The position numbers were made by a program, and so were the translations under genes. The notes under the pieces are model-generated. The model was not told the DNA's origin, made no database searches, and saw nothing but the letters and a program-made list of their open reading frames with translations. Below, in pieces: positions 1-9,120 of a stretch of DNA of 64,000 nt; positions within the stretch are counted from its first letter, which is position 1, and every line of letters begins with the position of its first letter. The DNA comes from Acidobacteriota bacterium (GTDB lineage: Bacteria; Acidobacteriota; Terriglobia; Terriglobales; Acidobacteriaceae): the NCBI GenBank assembly GCA_003225455.1, contig QIAB01000032.1, positions 26,486 through 90,485 on the forward strand. Direction: 5' to 3'.

Positions 1-1229
1 GGCCGTCGGGGTCGCTACAGGCCCAAGCCGCAGTGGATTACGTGGCGGCGGAGTTACGAAAACTTGATCTCGAAGTTCGCCTTGAGGAGGTCCGTGTTCC
101 GCGCTGGACGCGTGGCGTAGAAACCGCCGAACTGATTGACTACCCGGGGCAAGCTGCCGGCACAACCCAAAAAATTGTGGTGACCGCTCTCGGCGGCACA
201 GTTCCAACCCCGCCCGGAGGAATCACGGCGGAAGTGGTCGTCGTCGATAACTTCGATCAGCTCGCCGCCTTGGGTAGGCAAAAGGTCGCGGGGAAAATTG
301 TGCTCTTCAATGAGCTGTTCGATAAAAGAAAGGCGGCGGCCGGTTTAGCTCTGGAAGCGTACGGAGAAGCTGTTGCCTATCGTGCAGAAGGGCCGAAGCA
401 CGCAGCCGAGTTGGGGGCGATTGCGGCTTTGGTGCGATCGGTTGGCGGAGCGGACTATCGTCTGCCGCATACTGGCTGGAGCGCGCCCTCCGGGATTCCG
501 GCGGGAGCGGTGACCAGCGAGGACGCCGATTTGATTGCTCATCTCGCTGCTCAGGGCAGAGCGCGCATGCGCCTGACGCTGACTTCCGAGAACGGGCCAG
601 AGGTCTTGAGCTACAACGTGATCGCGGACCTGAAGGGATCGGAGCATCCCGAGCAGGTAGTAATCGTGTCAGGGCACCTTGATTCCTGGGATCTGGGGAC
701 GGGCGCGATCGATGATGCTGCCGGGGTTGCGGTGGCCATGGAGACTGCCGAACTGATCCAGCGCCTGCACCTGCATCCCAAGCGCACGATTCGAGTGATT
801 GCCTGGATGGATGAAGAAAACGGCGGCCGTGGGCATGACGCCTATGCGAAAGCACATGCAAGTGAGTTTGCGAATTACGCGGCAGTCATGGAAAGCGATC
901 TCGGGGCGGCGCATCCGCTGGGCTTCAACGCGAAGGTCAGTGCAACCACGCTGGGCTGGCTCAAACCGGTGCAGAAAATTCTGGAAAGTTTCGGGGCGAA
1001 CATTGTCAGACCGACCAGCTATAGTCCCGGCTCGGATATCACGCCTATGGCGAACGCGGGAGTGCCGGCGCTCGGCATCATGCCAGACGGCCGCACCTAC
1101 TTTAATTTTCACCACACCGCCGCGGATACGCTGGACAAGATCGCTCCCCAAGAGCTTCGGGAAAACGCCGCCGCCATGGCTGTCATGGGATATGCCATCG
1201 CCAGCTTGCTGGAGCCGTTGCCGCGGTAG
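1..1229 (+). CDS. M28-family zinc peptidase (carboxypeptidase Q-like), 5' truncated
   Basis: The reading frame is open from the window edge, so the true start lies upstream. The visible 400 or so residues carry the complete M28 metal site: GHLDSWD near nt 670-690, the DDAAG motif near nt 710, the DEEN pair near nt 810, an ESDLG aspartate near nt 890 and the FHHTAADT histidine near nt 1110. These ligate two zinc ions in aminopeptidases and plasma glutamate carboxypeptidases. The role is probably periplasmic or secreted dipeptide hydrolysis. The signal peptide, if any, is outside the window. The gene ends 220 nt before galT on the same strand, with nothing recognisable between them. Confidence 0.88.
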   Translation, partial: PSGSLQAQAAVDYVAAELRKLDLEVRLEEVRVPRWTRGVETAELIDYPGQAAGTTQKIVVTALGGTVPTPPGGITAEVVVVDNFDQLAALGRQKVAGKIVLFNELFDKRKAAAGLALEAYGEAVAYRAEGPKHAAELGAIAALVRSVGGADYRLPHTGWSAPSGIPAGAVTSEDADLIAHLAAQGRARMRLTLTSENGPEVLSYNVIADLKGSEHPEQVVIVSGHLDSWDLGTGAIDDAAGVAVAMETAELIQRLHLHPKRTIRVIAWMDEENGGRGHDAYAKAHASEFANYAAVMESDLGAAHPLGFNAKVSATTLGWLKPVQKILESFGANIVRPTSYSPGSDITPMANAGVPALGIMPDGRTYFNFHHTAADTLDKIAPQELRENAAAMAVMGYAIASLLEPLPR

Positions 1230-1450
1230 CGCAGCTCCTCGTTCCGCCAGAGCGGAATTCAGTAAATGATCTGATATTTTGTGGCGCTGTCCTCCCGATA
1301 AAGAAATTCCAAATTGGATCATCAGTCCGACGCATACTTTCCGGAATGGAACTTCGCACCCGCATTGATCTCGCGCATCACTGAATCGAGAGCACATCCG
1401 CCTTGGCCTTCCAAATGCATCAGCATTGAAAAAGCGTTGGAGTGAAATTC

Positions 1451-2449
1451 ATGCCAGAGCTACGGCAAGATCGATTCACGAAAGAATGGGTATTTGTGGC
1501 CAGCGAGAATATCCAGCATCCGCAGGAACTCGTAGTGCCACGCGCACGCAAATCGGTGCCATCGTTTGATCCCAACTGCCCGTTCTGTCCTGGCCATGAA
1601 ACCCGCACGGCGCCGGAAATTCTGCGGGTGTCCTCACCAAAAGGCGGATGGACGCTCAGAGTCATCCCCCGCAAGTTCGCCGGGCTGAGTAGCGAACTGC
1701 CGGAGCATAATTTCGCCACTGCAATTGAAGGATTTGGCATCCACGAAATAATCGTCGAAACGCCAGATCATTCGCTCAGCACTGCATTACTGCCAGAGCC
1801 GCAATTACTGAGTCTGTTGCGCAGCGCAAAGGCGCGCTACGACGAAATCTGTCTCGACCCCCGAATCGCGTATGCCACAATTTATAAGAAGCACACTGTG
1901 GAGGGTAGCGGCGGCCTCGAGCACCCCCACTCCCATTTGATTGCCAGCCAAGTCATTCCTCCCCCAGTGGCAGGGCGGTTGCAGCAAGCTCGCCGTCATT
2001 ATGGGCAAACAGGTGAATGCATTTTTTGTGCAGCGCTTCAGGAGGAGCTAGATACCCAGAGCAGAATTGTCGCTGCTACGCAACATTTCATCGCCATTGA
2101 GCCATTCGCATCACCGAGCCCATTCTGCACGCAAATCTATCCGCGAAGGCACATGGCAAATTTTGGGGAAATTAATGCAGAAGAATTACTGGATTTCGCT
2201 CGGATTCTGCGCACGATTCTGAGCAAGTTCTACTCCGGGCTGGAGAATCCCGATTTCACTTACAACATGCGCAGTTCGCCCGTGGCCAACGCTGGCGTCA
2301 ACTACTACCACTGGTGCTTGCACCTTGTCCCCAATCTGCCAATTCCCGGCCTCGAGCAGGAGGGGAAGATGTTGCTTAATCCGGTTCTGCCTGAAGAGGC
2401 GGCGCAGTTCCTAAGGGAGGTTCGCGTGGAGCAAGCCATTCCCGCATAG
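1451..2449 (+). CDS. galT: Galactose-1-phosphate uridylyltransferase family (GalT/HIT superfamily)
   Basis: A 332-residue nucleotidyltransferase of the Leloir pathway, exchanging UMP between UDP-glucose and galactose-1-phosphate; the related ADP-glucose phosphorylases are an alternative. A CPFCPGHE zinc-ligand motif sits at residues 43-50 and the catalytic HPH (158-160, followed by SH) in the N-terminal HIT lobe. A second lobe has CIFC and an HWCLHLVP segment. Start chosen at ATG 1451 because a GGAG sits 8 nt upstream; a GTG nine bases earlier overlaps that site. No other galactose gene is adjacent, so the in vivo substrate is an inference. Confidence 0.9.
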   Translation: MPELRQDRFTKEWVFVASENIQHPQELVVPRARKSVPSFDPNCPFCPGHETRTAPEILRVSSPKGGWTLRVIPRKFAGLSSELPEHNFATAIEGFGIHEIIVETPDHSLSTALLPEPQLLSLLRSAKARYDEICLDPRIAYATIYKKHTVEGSGGLEHPHSHLIASQVIPPPVAGRLQQARRHYGQTGECIFCAALQEELDTQSRIVAATQHFIAIEPFASPSPFCTQIYPRRHMANFGEINAEELLDFARILRTILSKFYSGLENPDFTYNMRSSPVANAGVNYYHWCLHLVPNLPIPGLEQEGKMLLNPVLPEEAAQFLREVRVEQAIPA

Positions 2450-2475
2450 CCATCTGGATCCGGGTGCCGATGAAA

Positions 2476-2826
2476 CTAATGGCGACGTCGAGTTTCGCGC
2501 ATAGCCGTGGCGAAGGTCCGCCCTCCAAGGCTCACTCCCTGCTCCAGCGTTCCTGTGACCGCCACTTTCGCTCCATTGCCGGGAACACCATAGCCATGAC
2601 TGAGCACCCACATCGAGCCAGTCCCATCATTTACTTCGTAGACGCCGGTTCCGAGTAATCCAAACGAATTTGTAACCCGGCCCGCGATGCTAATCTCTTT
2701 GCCCGCATACCTTCCCGGATCGCGGTTAATTTTCTCGATGCTCTCCCGTGGAGGGCATCCAGCAAGCAATAGAGTCCCAATCGCCAGCAGCGCAACTGGC
2801 AAGATTCTCGCCCGAATTCTCCTCAC
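2476..2826 (-). CDS. Small OB-fold-like lipoprotein
   Basis: A 116-residue protein with a basic N-terminus, a hydrophobic segment and a lipobox LLAGC, so it is likely diacylated and membrane anchored. The mature part (IAGRVTN ... VYEVNDGTGSMWVL ... VAVTGTLEQG) has the repeating short beta-strand pattern of nucleic-acid-binding-type OB folds found in many periplasmic lipoproteins. The start is GTG 2826, with an AGGGAGG five nt upstream. It converges on galT with a 26-nt gap. Specific function unknown. Confidence 0.75.
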   Translation of the reverse strand: MRRIRARILPVALLAIGTLLLAGCPPRESIEKINRDPGRYAGKEISIAGRVTNSFGLLGTGVYEVNDGTGSMWVLSHGYGVPGNGAKVAVTGTLEQGVSLGGRTFATAMRETRRRH

Positions 2827-3017
2827 GGAAACCTCCCTCTTCTGAAACCCGCAACATCGCCTTTTGTCGCGGTTTAGCCTGCTGATCCAACCAACACCAA
2901 GAAATTGGATGCACTTCGCAACTGTGGTGATGGCCGGTACGCTGCTGCTCTCCCGTTAAGCCTGTATCGTTCAAATTGAACGTCGCTGAGAGGGCCGCTT
3001 CCGCACCCGCCCTTGAA

Positions 3018-4985
3018 TCACTTAGTCCGAACTATGTTTTTCCTTAGCCGCTCCGCCCGATTTTCCGCTTGCTGCGCTTCTTGAGTTTTCCCCAATCCCC
3101 TGTATGCTTGCGCCAGGGTTTCGAACACTTCCGGATTGTCCGGCTGTGATTTCGTAATCGGCTCGAGCTGCTGCAAGGCATCGGCAAAATTGCCCTGTGC
3201 GATCTGGGCCTTGGCCACGCCGAGCTGCGCCTCTACGCTTTTCGGCTCAAGCAGTAGAGCGGCTTCGAACTGGTCGTCGGCAGCTTTGGGGTCTTTCAAA
3301 GCCAAATAAACTCTGCCGAGAAGTAAGCGTGCGGGAAGTTGGCTGGGTTGCAGTTTCAGGCTAGCTTCCAACGCATCGCGCGCGCCGGCTAAATCGCCGT
3401 TTTTCTCCAGCGCCTGCCCGGCCTCGAAAGCGGCGGTGGCATCGTCAGGACGAATCTCTCGAGCCGCTTTCAAATACTGCGCCGCTTTCGCGTACTCTCC
3501 TGCCTTCAACTCTAGCTCGCCGATCTGCTTCAATGCGGTCGGCGATTTCGGATCAAGTTGCAGGACCTTTTCGAGCGCGGCTCGCGCTTCTGCCGGACGT
3601 TCGCCTTCAGAAGCGATCATGGCGATGTGCAACAAGTTCTGTTCTTCGATTTTGTCCTTGGGATCGGGCAAGAGCGAAGGTTCAGGAACGTTGGTCGAGC
3701 GGCCGACATCCGCTTGCCCGAGATATCCCAGGGCTTTCAATTCGTTGACAGTCCCCTGCCCCACAGTGGCCCGAGAAGGCGCCGCAGCGGGCAACTTCGC
3801 GCGCAAGTCCGCCAGCAGTTTGCGATCTTTTTGGACGGCCTCATTCCGCGGCTGATATTGATTGCTCAACTCACCAGGATCTTTGTGCAGATCGTACAGT
3901 TCCGGTTTGGGCGCTTCGATGAACTTGAAGCCCTCCGCACGAACCGAACGCAGTGGCGCCCAGCCAAAGCGCAGAGGATAATCGGTTTCGCCGAAAGCCG
4001 TGCGGGAAGCGGATTCTGGGCCGCCGAGGTATGGCTTGAGAGATTCTCCATCCAGCTTCTCAGGCGCAGGCACATGCAGAAGATCAAGCACGGTAGGAAG
4101 GATGTCAGTTGTGCGCACCTGTGCGTCCACTACTTTGGAGGCATTGGTGTGACTCGGCAGTTTCACGATTAGCGGAACATGGATCGTGGAATCGTAGAGA
4201 AAAATTCCGTGGGTATCCTCATGATGCTCCCCGAGGCCCTCGCCGTGATCGCCGACAACTACGATTAGGGAATTGTCATACCGCCCTAGCTTCTTTAAGT
4301 ACGTTAGAAAATTTGCCAGCGCCGAGTCGGCATAAGCAATCTCGCCGTCATAAAGACGATCTTTGTACGTCTGCGAGTAGGGCGGCGGAGGCTCATACGG
4401 ATCATGGGGATCGTAGAGATGAACCCAGACAAAATGTAAGCCGCCTGGATGTGCGGCTATCCATTTTTCTGCATGCTGCACGACGTCCATGCCTCGCCTC
4501 TCGACCCGCCCAAACCGCGATTTCGTCTGCGGATGCTCCGGGAAGTTGTCGTAGAAATCAAATCCGCGATCAAGCCCCGGCGCGAGGGATTTGCTGTCGA
4601 GAATGACAGCCCCGATGAACGCAGCAGTGTGGTAGCCCTTCTTTTTGAGTAGCTCCGCCCAAGTCGGGTGCGCAGGCGCAAGCGGTATAGCGAAATCCGT
4701 GACGCCGTGCGAACTGGGAAGCAGTCCAGTAAGAATTGTCGTATGAGAAGTATTCGTGATCGGGCTGGGAGTAAACGCTTCGGCGAAGCGAACGCCATCT
4801 TTCGCTAGGCCATCCAGCGCGGGGGTTTGCACGCGCTCGTAACCGTAGCAGTGGACGTGGTCGGCACGAAGCGTGTCGATTGTGACCAAGTAGACATCCG
4901 GAGAGGATGGCTTTTGCGAAGCTACTTGCGCTCGTGATGCCCCGATAACGGCACAACACAAAATAAGAATTTTCAGGACTCGCAT
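3018..4985 (-). CDS. Sulfatase-superfamily/TPR fusion protein 1 (Thr active site)
   Basis: A 655-residue exported protein: signal peptide (1-19), an alkaline-phosphatase/sulfatase-superfamily domain (about 28-400) and a C-terminal run of TPR repeats (about 430-650). Metal-binding motifs are present: IDTLRADH at 36-43 and a DHGEGLGEH block. The catalytic position that is Cys or Ser in formylglycine sulfatases is Thr77 (TNTSH), with His81 in place of the usual Arg. It may therefore be a phospho-ester hydrolase or transferase rather than a true sulfatase. ATG 4985 was chosen over TTG 4991. It is divergent from its paralogue at 5066, which has Thr at the same residue number. Confidence 0.85.
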   Translation of the reverse strand: MRVLKILILCCAVIGASRAQVASQKPSSPDVYLVTIDTLRADHVHCYGYERVQTPALDGLAKDGVRFAEAFTPSPITNTSHTTILTGLLPSSHGVTDFAIPLAPAHPTWAELLKKKGYHTAAFIGAVILDSKSLAPGLDRGFDFYDNFPEHPQTKSRFGRVERRGMDVVQHAEKWIAAHPGGLHFVWVHLYDPHDPYEPPPPYSQTYKDRLYDGEIAYADSALANFLTYLKKLGRYDNSLIVVVGDHGEGLGEHHEDTHGIFLYDSTIHVPLIVKLPSHTNASKVVDAQVRTTDILPTVLDLLHVPAPEKLDGESLKPYLGGPESASRTAFGETDYPLRFGWAPLRSVRAEGFKFIEAPKPELYDLHKDPGELSNQYQPRNEAVQKDRKLLADLRAKLPAAAPSRATVGQGTVNELKALGYLGQADVGRSTNVPEPSLLPDPKDKIEEQNLLHIAMIASEGERPAEARAALEKVLQLDPKSPTALKQIGELELKAGEYAKAAQYLKAAREIRPDDATAAFEAGQALEKNGDLAGARDALEASLKLQPSQLPARLLLGRVYLALKDPKAADDQFEAALLLEPKSVEAQLGVAKAQIAQGNFADALQQLEPITKSQPDNPEVFETLAQAYRGLGKTQEAQQAENRAERLRKNIVRTK

Positions 4986-5048
4986 GAACAAGTCAGACTA
5001 GCACAATCACGCTGAACCACACCCGGGGAGCAGAGTCCTTCGCTGAGA

Positions 5049-5054
5049 TATAAT
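5049..5054 (+). promoter_or_regulatory. -10 hexamer TATAAT close to the start of sulfatase-like gene 2
   Basis: A consensus -10 box ends 11 nt before ATG 5066 in the 80-nt divergent intergenic region. No Shine-Dalgarno lies between it and the start and no clear -35 is visible. Transcription would begin about 5 nt before the ATG, implying a leaderless or near-leaderless message. Confidence 0.4.
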
Positions 5055-5065
5055 TTTTGTAGCTG

Positions 5066-7018
5066 ATGGAATTCTCCCGTTGCTTTAGGTGCGCGCTCCT
5101 GGCAGGCTTTCTCGCCGTCGGATACGTCTCACTCGCGGCCACTCCACCTCCCAATGTAGTGTTCATCACAATTGACACTCTGCGCCCAGATCATCTGGGT
5201 TGCTACGGCGATAAGCAAATCCATACGCCGAATATCGACGCTTTAGCCGCTGACAGTGCTCGCTTCGACCACGCCTATACCGCTGTTCCTGTGACGCTGC
5301 CGTCACACACGGTGATTTTCACCGGGACTTATCCCATGCTCAGCGGCGTGCACGATTTTGCAGCGAATAGGCTGAGCCCAACTCAGCCGACGCTGGCTTC
5401 GGTTCTAAAGGAGAACGGATATACGACAGGCGCCGTCATCGGTTCGGCGGTGCTCGATTCACGCTTTGGACTGAATCATGGTTTTGATTTTTACTACGAC
5501 CACTTTGACTTCAACCGTCTGCAGGAATCGAATCTCGATGAGATGGAACGCCCCGGCAACGTGGTTGCCGACGTGACCTTAGATTGGCTCGCGCAAAATT
5601 ATCAGAAAAAGTTCTTTCTCTGGATGCACCTTTACGACCCGCACTATCCGTATCGCCCACCGGCTCCATACAGTGACCAATACAAAGATCGTCTCTACGA
5701 TGGCGAGATCGCATTCGCGGACGCACAGCTTGGGCGTTTGATCGAATTTCTAAAAAACAAAGGACTGTACCGCAACACGCTAATCATTCTCAGTGGCGAT
5801 CACGGGGAAAGCCTGGGAGAACACGGCGAGAAGACCCACGGATTTTTCATTTACAACGCAACGCTGCACGTTCCACTCATCATCCATCTTCCTGCAGGCG
5901 TGCACGCAAGAACGGTTGACAACTTGGTGAATTTGGCCGACTTGATGCCTACAGTTTTGCAAGCGTTAAATATTCCGATCCCCGAACAGGTCCAAGGCCA
6001 GAGCCTGCTTCCGCTGATCTCTCCCAAGGAGCAAGAAAACTCGCGCAGCCTGTACGCAGAGACCTTCCTGCCACGTCTGCATTTCAACTGGAGCGAGCTG
6101 CGCGGGGTGGAAACCGTCAAATATCACTTCATTGATGCTCCGAAACCCGAGCTTTACGATCTGAGCAAAGATCCGGGGGAAACCCACAATCTTTTTGCAG
6201 AGAAAAAAGCGGTCGCCGAAGAACTGCGCGCGCGCCTCGCCTCACTCATTCGGCAATACAGTGCGGGGCAGGAGCTGGCGGAGAAAACCGGGCTTGATCC
6301 TGCCTTGATGGAGCGACTGAAGTCACTCGGATATGCGGCCTTCTCGGGAGGCGGCAATCCTGAAAACAGCAGCCACAGCTTTACCGATCCGAAAGACAGA
6401 ATTCAGACATACGAGATCTTCTCGGACGCCATGGCCGATAGCCAGCACGGGGAATACGCGAGTTCGATTGCAAAACTGAGTGCGGTCATGAAGACTGAAC
6501 CCGATTCCGTGCCCGCCCACTATTTGCAAGGATTGAATTATTACCGCACTCATGAATATCCCAAGTCTGTGGCGGAACTCGAGCGTGCAGTGCAACTAAG
6601 TCCGAATTATTCGCTGGCGGTCTTTCAGTTGGGTCTGGCATATGATCGTGTGAGTAACTGGGATCAGGCGATCCAAACCCTCAAACGGGCTCTGGAATTA
6701 GATTCGACGAATTTCTCCGCTGCGTATGACTTGGGTCTGAGTTATTTGGAGAAAAATATGACTAACGAAGCGGCGGCGGCGTTCCGGCAGTCTGTGACCA
6801 TCAATGATGGCTACGCTCCCGGCCACCGCGCATTGGGACAATTGTTGCTGTCGCAGGAACGGATAGACGAAGCGCTCGCCGAACTTCGCAAAGCCGCCGA
6901 ACTGGCGCCGGGTGATGCCAGTACCCATATCTCGCTAGCCAAAGCTCTGACGGCCAAAGGAATGGCAGGTGAGGCTCAGGAAGAAATGCGGAAGGCGGAA
7001 CGGGTGCAGCCACAATAA
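5066..7018 (+). CDS. Sulfatase-superfamily/TPR fusion protein 2 (Thr active site)
   Basis: A 650-residue paralogue of the divergent gene at 3018-4985. A signal peptide (about 1-25) is followed by the sulfatase-like fold with IDTLRPDH at 36-43, a nucleophile position occupied by Thr77 in VTLPSH, and a DHGESLGEHGEKTHG metal block. From about residue 440 the chain becomes TPR repeats (for example YLQGLNYYRTHEYPKSVAEL). As in the other two copies, Cys/Ser is replaced by Thr, so no formylglycine can form. It is followed 14 nt later by a third paralogue on the same strand, probably in one transcript. Confidence 0.85.
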   Translation: MEFSRCFRCALLAGFLAVGYVSLAATPPPNVVFITIDTLRPDHLGCYGDKQIHTPNIDALAADSARFDHAYTAVPVTLPSHTVIFTGTYPMLSGVHDFAANRLSPTQPTLASVLKENGYTTGAVIGSAVLDSRFGLNHGFDFYYDHFDFNRLQESNLDEMERPGNVVADVTLDWLAQNYQKKFFLWMHLYDPHYPYRPPAPYSDQYKDRLYDGEIAFADAQLGRLIEFLKNKGLYRNTLIILSGDHGESLGEHGEKTHGFFIYNATLHVPLIIHLPAGVHARTVDNLVNLADLMPTVLQALNIPIPEQVQGQSLLPLISPKEQENSRSLYAETFLPRLHFNWSELRGVETVKYHFIDAPKPELYDLSKDPGETHNLFAEKKAVAEELRARLASLIRQYSAGQELAEKTGLDPALMERLKSLGYAAFSGGGNPENSSHSFTDPKDRIQTYEIFSDAMADSQHGEYASSIAKLSAVMKTEPDSVPAHYLQGLNYYRTHEYPKSVAELERAVQLSPNYSLAVFQLGLAYDRVSNWDQAIQTLKRALELDSTNFSAAYDLGLSYLEKNMTNEAAAAFRQSVTINDGYAPGHRALGQLLLSQERIDEALAELRKAAELAPGDASTHISLAKALTAKGMAGEAQEEMRKAERVQPQ

Positions 7019-7032
7019 CTCCGGATAATGAA

Positions 7033-9114
7033 TTGGGACGATTCTTCCAGCTATCGGCTTGCTTCTGGCTACTTGTTTCGATGGCTGTTGCTGCTCCAGC
7101 GGCACGCAAATCCCCGCCCAACGTAGTTTTGATCACCATTGATACGGTTCGCGCCGATCACGTTGGCTGCTACGGCGCAAAGGAAGTGCAAACCCCGACT
7201 ATCGACGCGCTCGCACGCAATGGAATTCTCTTTGAGCATGCTATCTCGCAGGTTCCGCTCACCTGGCCTTCGCACGCGGTCATCCTTACAGGAACGTACC
7301 CGTTCCAAAATGGCGTGCAGGATTTTACCGGTCAACCGCTTGCGCCGCAGTTTCGCTCGGTGGCACAGGCTTTCAAGCAGCACGGGTATGCCACCGGCGC
7401 TGTGGTCAGCGCATTTGTTCTGGACCGAAGTTGGGGACTAGCTCGCGGCTTCGACTTCTATGACGATGCCTTTTCGCCGGAAGCCTTCCAGAAAAGAGAT
7501 TTGGGCCTGGTCGACCGCAAGGCAGGCGAAAGCGTCACGCACGCGATCAACTGGCTGAAGCAACCTTCTCATCGCCCATTTTTTTTCTGGCTTCATCTTT
7601 ATGATCCACACAGCCCCTACGATCCCCCCGAGCCATTTCACACGCAGTATCGCGGTCATCTTTACGACGGGGAAATTGCTTACGCCGATCGCGAACTGGG
7701 ACGTTTGATTACTTGGCTTAAAAGCAATCAGCTCTACGATCGCACAATGATTATCCTGCTCAGCGACCATGGCGAATCGCTCGGCGATCACGGAGAGAAA
7801 GAGCATGGATTCTTCGTCTACAACTCCACGGTGCGCATTCCGCTGATCGTAAAACCGCCCGCTGGAAGCGGCTTTCGGTCGGGCCGTATTGCGCGTCCAG
7901 TCGAAACGACTGCTGTTGCGCCGGCGCTGTTGGCCTTTGCAGGGATTAAGGATCCGGTTGAAAAACAATTCAATTCACGCGGGTTGCTGGGGGCAGCAGC
8001 AGAAAAAGAAGATGTGGCGTACAGCGAAACTTTTTACCCGCTGAACTCCTTCGGTTGGAGCCCGCTGCACGCGCTCGAAACCAGTCACTATCAGTATGTT
8101 GATGCCCCTGAGGCTGAGCTGTACGATCTGGCGGCCGATCCAGGCGAAAAAAACAATCTGATCACCGCCCAAGGCGCGACCGCCTCCGTGCTAAAAGAAA
8201 AGCTGTACTCCCTGATGCGGCACAATCCCTACAAGCCGACCGAAGGAGGCAACTCCAACCTCAGCCCCGACGCGCTAGAGAAGCTGCGTGCGCTCGGCTA
8301 CGTGGCTTATCACTCGCCGGTGTCGCCGGACACCTTGGCCGCCGGCTTGCCCGATCCAAAGACCAAGCTGGAAGAATTCAATTCCATCCTCGCTGCCGAA
8401 GATGCTTTTCATGCCAACGACTTCGATAAAGGCGAGCAACTGCTGGCCAAAGTCCGCGAACAGGACCCGAAGATGTACATCGTGCCGTTCATGCTTGGAG
8501 AGGCGGCAAATGCGAAAAAAGATTGGCCAGAAGCCGAGGCCGAATTCAAGAAGTGCCTGGATTTGAATCCCAATTTTGATCAGGCGATGACAGGCTTATC
8601 GCGCGTGCTGATGTATCAAAACAAAGACGAAGAAGCCAAGCAGTGGGCACGCAGTGCGCTGAAGTACAATCCGCAGAACTACCGGGCTTGGTACGAGCTC
8701 GGTTTTATCGAGAGCAAGAGCGATAAACAAGCCGCCATCGCCGCTTACGAGAAAGCGGTTGCCGTCCAAGGAAACTTCGCGCCTCTGCGACGTGATTTGG
8801 GCCTGCTCTACTATCAGCAGCAAAACTATACCGAGGCGGCAAAGCACCTGGCTAAAGCAGCAGAACTGGGAATGAGCGAAGCGCCGCTGTGGAACTTTCT
8901 GGGAATCTCCTACAGCCGCACGAAGCGAGTGGCCAAAGCGGTTGAAAGCTACAAGCAGGCGCTAAAACTCGATCCAGAACTGGCGGAGACACATCTGAAT
9001 CTGGGATATGCGTACGAGGGTCTGGGCCAAGAAAAGATGGCGAATCAGGAATATCAGCAGGCCTGCCGTTTAAAACCAGAATTTTGTGAGTCGATCAAGT
9101 CCCGCAGAAAATAA
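7033..9114 (+). CDS. Sulfatase-superfamily/TPR fusion protein 3 (Thr active site)
   Basis: The third 693-residue paralogue. TTG 7033 is the best start: it gives a good signal peptide and puts IDTVRADH and Thr77 (LTWPSH) at exactly the residue numbers seen in the other two copies. The DHGESLGDHGEKEHG metal block is intact. The C-terminal 250 residues are TPR repeats (YKQALKLDPELAETHLNLGY and similar). It converges on the TPR gene at 9121 with only 6 nt between the stops. The substrate is unknown; sulfated or phosphorylated extracellular polymers are an inference from family and context. Confidence 0.85.
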   Translation: MGRFFQLSACFWLLVSMAVAAPAARKSPPNVVLITIDTVRADHVGCYGAKEVQTPTIDALARNGILFEHAISQVPLTWPSHAVILTGTYPFQNGVQDFTGQPLAPQFRSVAQAFKQHGYATGAVVSAFVLDRSWGLARGFDFYDDAFSPEAFQKRDLGLVDRKAGESVTHAINWLKQPSHRPFFFWLHLYDPHSPYDPPEPFHTQYRGHLYDGEIAYADRELGRLITWLKSNQLYDRTMIILLSDHGESLGDHGEKEHGFFVYNSTVRIPLIVKPPAGSGFRSGRIARPVETTAVAPALLAFAGIKDPVEKQFNSRGLLGAAAEKEDVAYSETFYPLNSFGWSPLHALETSHYQYVDAPEAELYDLAADPGEKNNLITAQGATASVLKEKLYSLMRHNPYKPTEGGNSNLSPDALEKLRALGYVAYHSPVSPDTLAAGLPDPKTKLEEFNSILAAEDAFHANDFDKGEQLLAKVREQDPKMYIVPFMLGEAANAKKDWPEAEAEFKKCLDLNPNFDQAMTGLSRVLMYQNKDEEAKQWARSALKYNPQNYRAWYELGFIESKSDKQAAIAAYEKAVAVQGNFAPLRRDLGLLYYQQQNYTEAAKHLAKAAELGMSEAPLWNFLGISYSRTKRVAKAVESYKQALKLDPELAETHLNLGYAYEGLGQEKMANQEYQQACRLKPEFCESIKSRRK

Positions 9115-9120
9115 CGGCAT

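Noticed and set aside
3018-9114. Annotation of the three proteins as true sulfatases
   Set aside because: The Cys/Ser needed for formylglycine is Thr in all three and the motif Arg is His.
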